From Spirosoma panaciterrae DSM 21099 (lineage in GTDB: Bacteria > Bacteroidota > Bacteroidia > Cytophagales > Spirosomataceae), in the NCBI RefSeq assembly GCF_000374025.1, contig NZ_KB893206.1:1-64000 (forward strand): a stretch of 64,000 nt of DNA. The letters run 5' to 3'. Below are positions 62,414 to 64,000 of the stretch, piece after piece. Within the stretch, counting starts at the first letter, position 1, and each line of letters opens with the position of its first letter. The notes beneath the pieces were generated by a model. That model was not told the DNA's origin and did no database searches. It saw nothing but the letters and a program-made list of their open reading frames with translations. Position numbers and translations under genes: made by a program.

Positions 62414-62989
62414 ATGCAAACGTCGAAGATTGCTGCCTTAAAGAAGGGGCGCACCATTATAAATCCTGTTCTGAAAGATGAGGTTATTTTTCTGGAAACC
62501 AGCCGTGAAAGCAATGGCGCCCAGACGCTGGTCGAGGTAACCTTAGCCGCTGGCGGTGGAAACCCATTGCATTACCATGAAGATTTTTCGGAAGAGTTTA
62601 CCTGCCTGGAAGGCGAATTGAGTATCCAACTGGGGCAGCAAATCATTCGGCTGAAGCCGGGTGAGTCGGCTACGGCTCCGGCTTTTAGTAAACATCGGTT
62701 TTTCAACCAAAGCCAACAGCCTTGCCGATTCCGATGCCGGATTGCACCGGGCTGTCCTGGTTTTGAGCAAACGCTCCAGATTATGTATGGTTTAGCCCGG
62801 GATGGCCAATCCAATGCCCACGGGATACCGAAAAGTCCCTATGCGCTAGGATATACAGTTATGATCGGCGGTACGTATATGACGGGTTTGATGGCCTTGT
62901 TACAGCCTGTTTTGCACTGGCTGGGGCGTCAGGCGGTACGAAAGGGAATTGCAGCGGAGTTGCAGCGTCGCTACCTGACGGTGTGGTAG
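62414..62989 (+). CDS. Cupin-domain protein with hydrophobic C-terminus
   Basis: A 191-residue protein. The cupin core is at about residues 35-110: GGNPLHYHEDFSEEFTCLEGELSIQLG (the HxH...E metal motif, motif 1) and KPGESATAPAFSKHRFFNQS (motif 2 with His). A hydrophobic stretch (~150-170: YTVMIGGTYMTGLMALLQPVL) may contact the membrane. It probably is a metal-binding sensor or dioxygenase/isomerase-like protein. The function is unknown. It is divergent from the sigma factor gene across a 198-nt AT-rich gap, and precedes a kinase gene by 107 nt on the same strand. Confidence 0.8.
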   Translation: MQTSKIAALKKGRTIINPVLKDEVIFLETSRESNGAQTLVEVTLAAGGGNPLHYHEDFSEEFTCLEGELSIQLGQQIIRLKPGESATAPAFSKHRFFNQSQQPCRFRCRIAPGCPGFEQTLQIMYGLARDGQSNAHGIPKSPYALGYTVMIGGTYMTGLMALLQPVLHWLGRQAVRKGIAAELQRRYLTVW

Positions 62990-63096
62990 TAGGCCACAGG
63001 AGCAGGTTCTGTCATGAAGAGTCCAGTTAGCTGATCTGTTCCGTTGGTGAAGCCGATATAAGCCGTATTTTTGATGACAAATGATTTGTTTGTCCT

Positions 63097-64000
63097 ATGA
63101 AGCAGTGGGTCCTATTTGACCGATACGATTTTCTCATCTACTTGCTGAATTACCCCGCCGTATTCATCGCCAACTATGTCGTTTTCGGTCCGGCCTATTT
63201 TCATGATCGGTCACTTTTTCTGGGCGCTACACTCATCACCAACCTATGTGGTATTGGCATTTTTGTATCGTTGACCCTCTGGATGAAATACATGCGATTT
63301 TTGTATGGAGGCCCCGATCAGTTTGGCCAGCGGCTGCTCTATTCCATGCTGATGTATGTGGGCGTTATGATGTCAACCATTCTGGCTATCTACTGGATTT
63401 TCGATCAGCTTGGCTATCCGTACAAACCCGAAACCATACCGTGGGTTCTGATGATTGGCTTCGTGACCAACGTTACATCGGCAGGCTGCCATGAGTCGAT
63501 ATTCACCTATAACCAGTTGCGGGAAAGTACACAGCGCGAGTATCGGCTCAAGCAGTTGCACATGCAGCAGCAGATGGACGTCCTCAAACAGCAGGTCAAT
63601 CCGCATTTCCTGTTCAATAGCTTGAATTCATTACTTACCCTCATTGGCGAAGACCCCCGGCAGGCCGAAGTATTTACCGAAGAGCTGAGTTCGGTTTATC
63701 GATACGTGTTGCGGGCCAATGAACAGGATCTGACCGACCTGGCAACGGAACTGGATTTCATCCATTCGTATACCCATTTGCTAAAGACGCGGTATGGGGC
63801 TGGCTTTCACGTATTTATTCAGGTCGATCCCCGCTTTCAGACGTATCAACTACCGCCACTTACCTTGCAATTGCTGGTTGAAAATGCTGTTAAGCATAAC
63901 ATCGTCCTGAAAAACAAACCGCTTACGGTTGAAATTCAAACCGACAGCCTTGCCAATCTGTATATTCGGAACAATATCCAGAAGAAGAAGCAGGGAGTGG
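63097..64000 (+). CDS. LytS/YehU-type sensor histidine kinase (C-terminus beyond the window)
   Basis: An open frame from the ATG at 63097 runs to the window end without a stop (301 codons visible). The N-terminal ~140 residues have about four hydrophobic helices (for example LLYSMLMYVGVMMSTILAIYWIF). A coiled segment follows (REYRLKQLHMQQQMDVLKQQ), then the His_kinase (PF06580) block VNPHFLFNSLNSLLTLI, with the phosphoacceptor His next to Pro. The start of the ATPase domain is seen in LPPLTLQLLVENAVKHNIV (N box). The rest lies beyond 64000. In this family a LytTR response regulator gene usually follows directly. Confidence 0.92.
   Translation, partial: MKQWVLFDRYDFLIYLLNYPAVFIANYVVFGPAYFHDRSLFLGATLITNLCGIGIFVSLTLWMKYMRFLYGGPDQFGQRLLYSMLMYVGVMMSTILAIYWIFDQLGYPYKPETIPWVLMIGFVTNVTSAGCHESIFTYNQLRESTQREYRLKQLHMQQQMDVLKQQVNPHFLFNSLNSLLTLIGEDPRQAEVFTEELSSVYRYVLRANEQDLTDLATELDFIHSYTHLLKTRYGAGFHVFIQVDPRFQTYQLPPLTLQLLVENAVKHNIVLKNKPLTVEIQTDSLANLYIRNNIQKKKQGV

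Overview
The window looks like a chromosomal segment of a Spirosoma-like Cytophagales bacterium (Bacteroidota). I infer this from a SusC/SusD pair controlled by a FecI-type sigma factor and FecR, GLPGLI and carboxypeptidase-regulatory-domain outer-membrane proteins, DUF4468, LytS-type kinases, A-rich leaders instead of strong Shine-Dalgarno sites, several TAnnTTTG promoter elements, and GC near 50%. The genus is an inference. No rRNA, tRNA, CRISPR array or prophage was seen.

Layout. 0-1 kb: the end of an IS5-family transposase running into a membrane-protein remnant, then a YtxH-like protein. 1-8.5 kb: catalase-peroxidase KatG, a lysoplasmalogenase, an orphan phage-type tail-tube protein with a small coiled-coil partner, a secreted esterase, two small membrane proteins and an AraC regulator coupled to an M1 aminopeptidase. 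11-17.4 kb: a secreted amidotransferase-like protein, an amidohydrolase remnant, a membrane-anchored hydrolase, and a probable apiose locus (GH140 apiosidase divergent from a D-apionate lactonase-like protein). 17.4-20.2 kb: glutathione peroxidase and a MarR regulator behind a tandem palindromic operator, then 6-phosphogluconate dehydrogenase. 20.2-25.6 kb: a DabB-DabA inorganic-carbon transporter with a DUF6671 protein, divergent from a LysR regulator. 25.6-32.7 kb: secreted degradative proteins (FG-GAP protein, cupredoxin-dehydrogenase-HEAT protein, 3-keto-disaccharide hydrolase, frameshifted sulfatase).

32.8-46.5 kb: two exported ferritin-like proteins, a single-domain response regulator, an amidase, an unknown lipoprotein, an MFS transporter, an outer-membrane barrel/GLPGLI pair divergent from a two-component system, a small outer-membrane protein and a Crp-family regulator. 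46.7-55.2 kb: a sodium:solute symporter, a YihY-family protein, DUF4468 and unknown proteins, an alpha/beta hydrolase, a second Crp-family regulator and an FAD oxidoreductase. 55.2-62.2 kb: the sigma factor - FecR - SusC - SusD cascade, which continues into that oxidoreductase. 62.4-64 kb: a cupin and the start of a LytS-type histidine kinase that runs off the window.

Most convergent gene pairs are separated by perfect or near-perfect hairpins. Three longer inverted repeats look like dispersed elements. The most unusual non-coding signal is a set of TGAC repeats in roughly 10-bp register before three start codons (6.9 kb, and both sides of the 11.0-11.1 kb divergent region). I did not find an obviously new multi-gene defence or toxin system. 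The best leads are these phased repeats, the orphan tail-tube pair, the apiose locus, and a sulfatase whose two reading frames join at a T TTT TTG heptamer.
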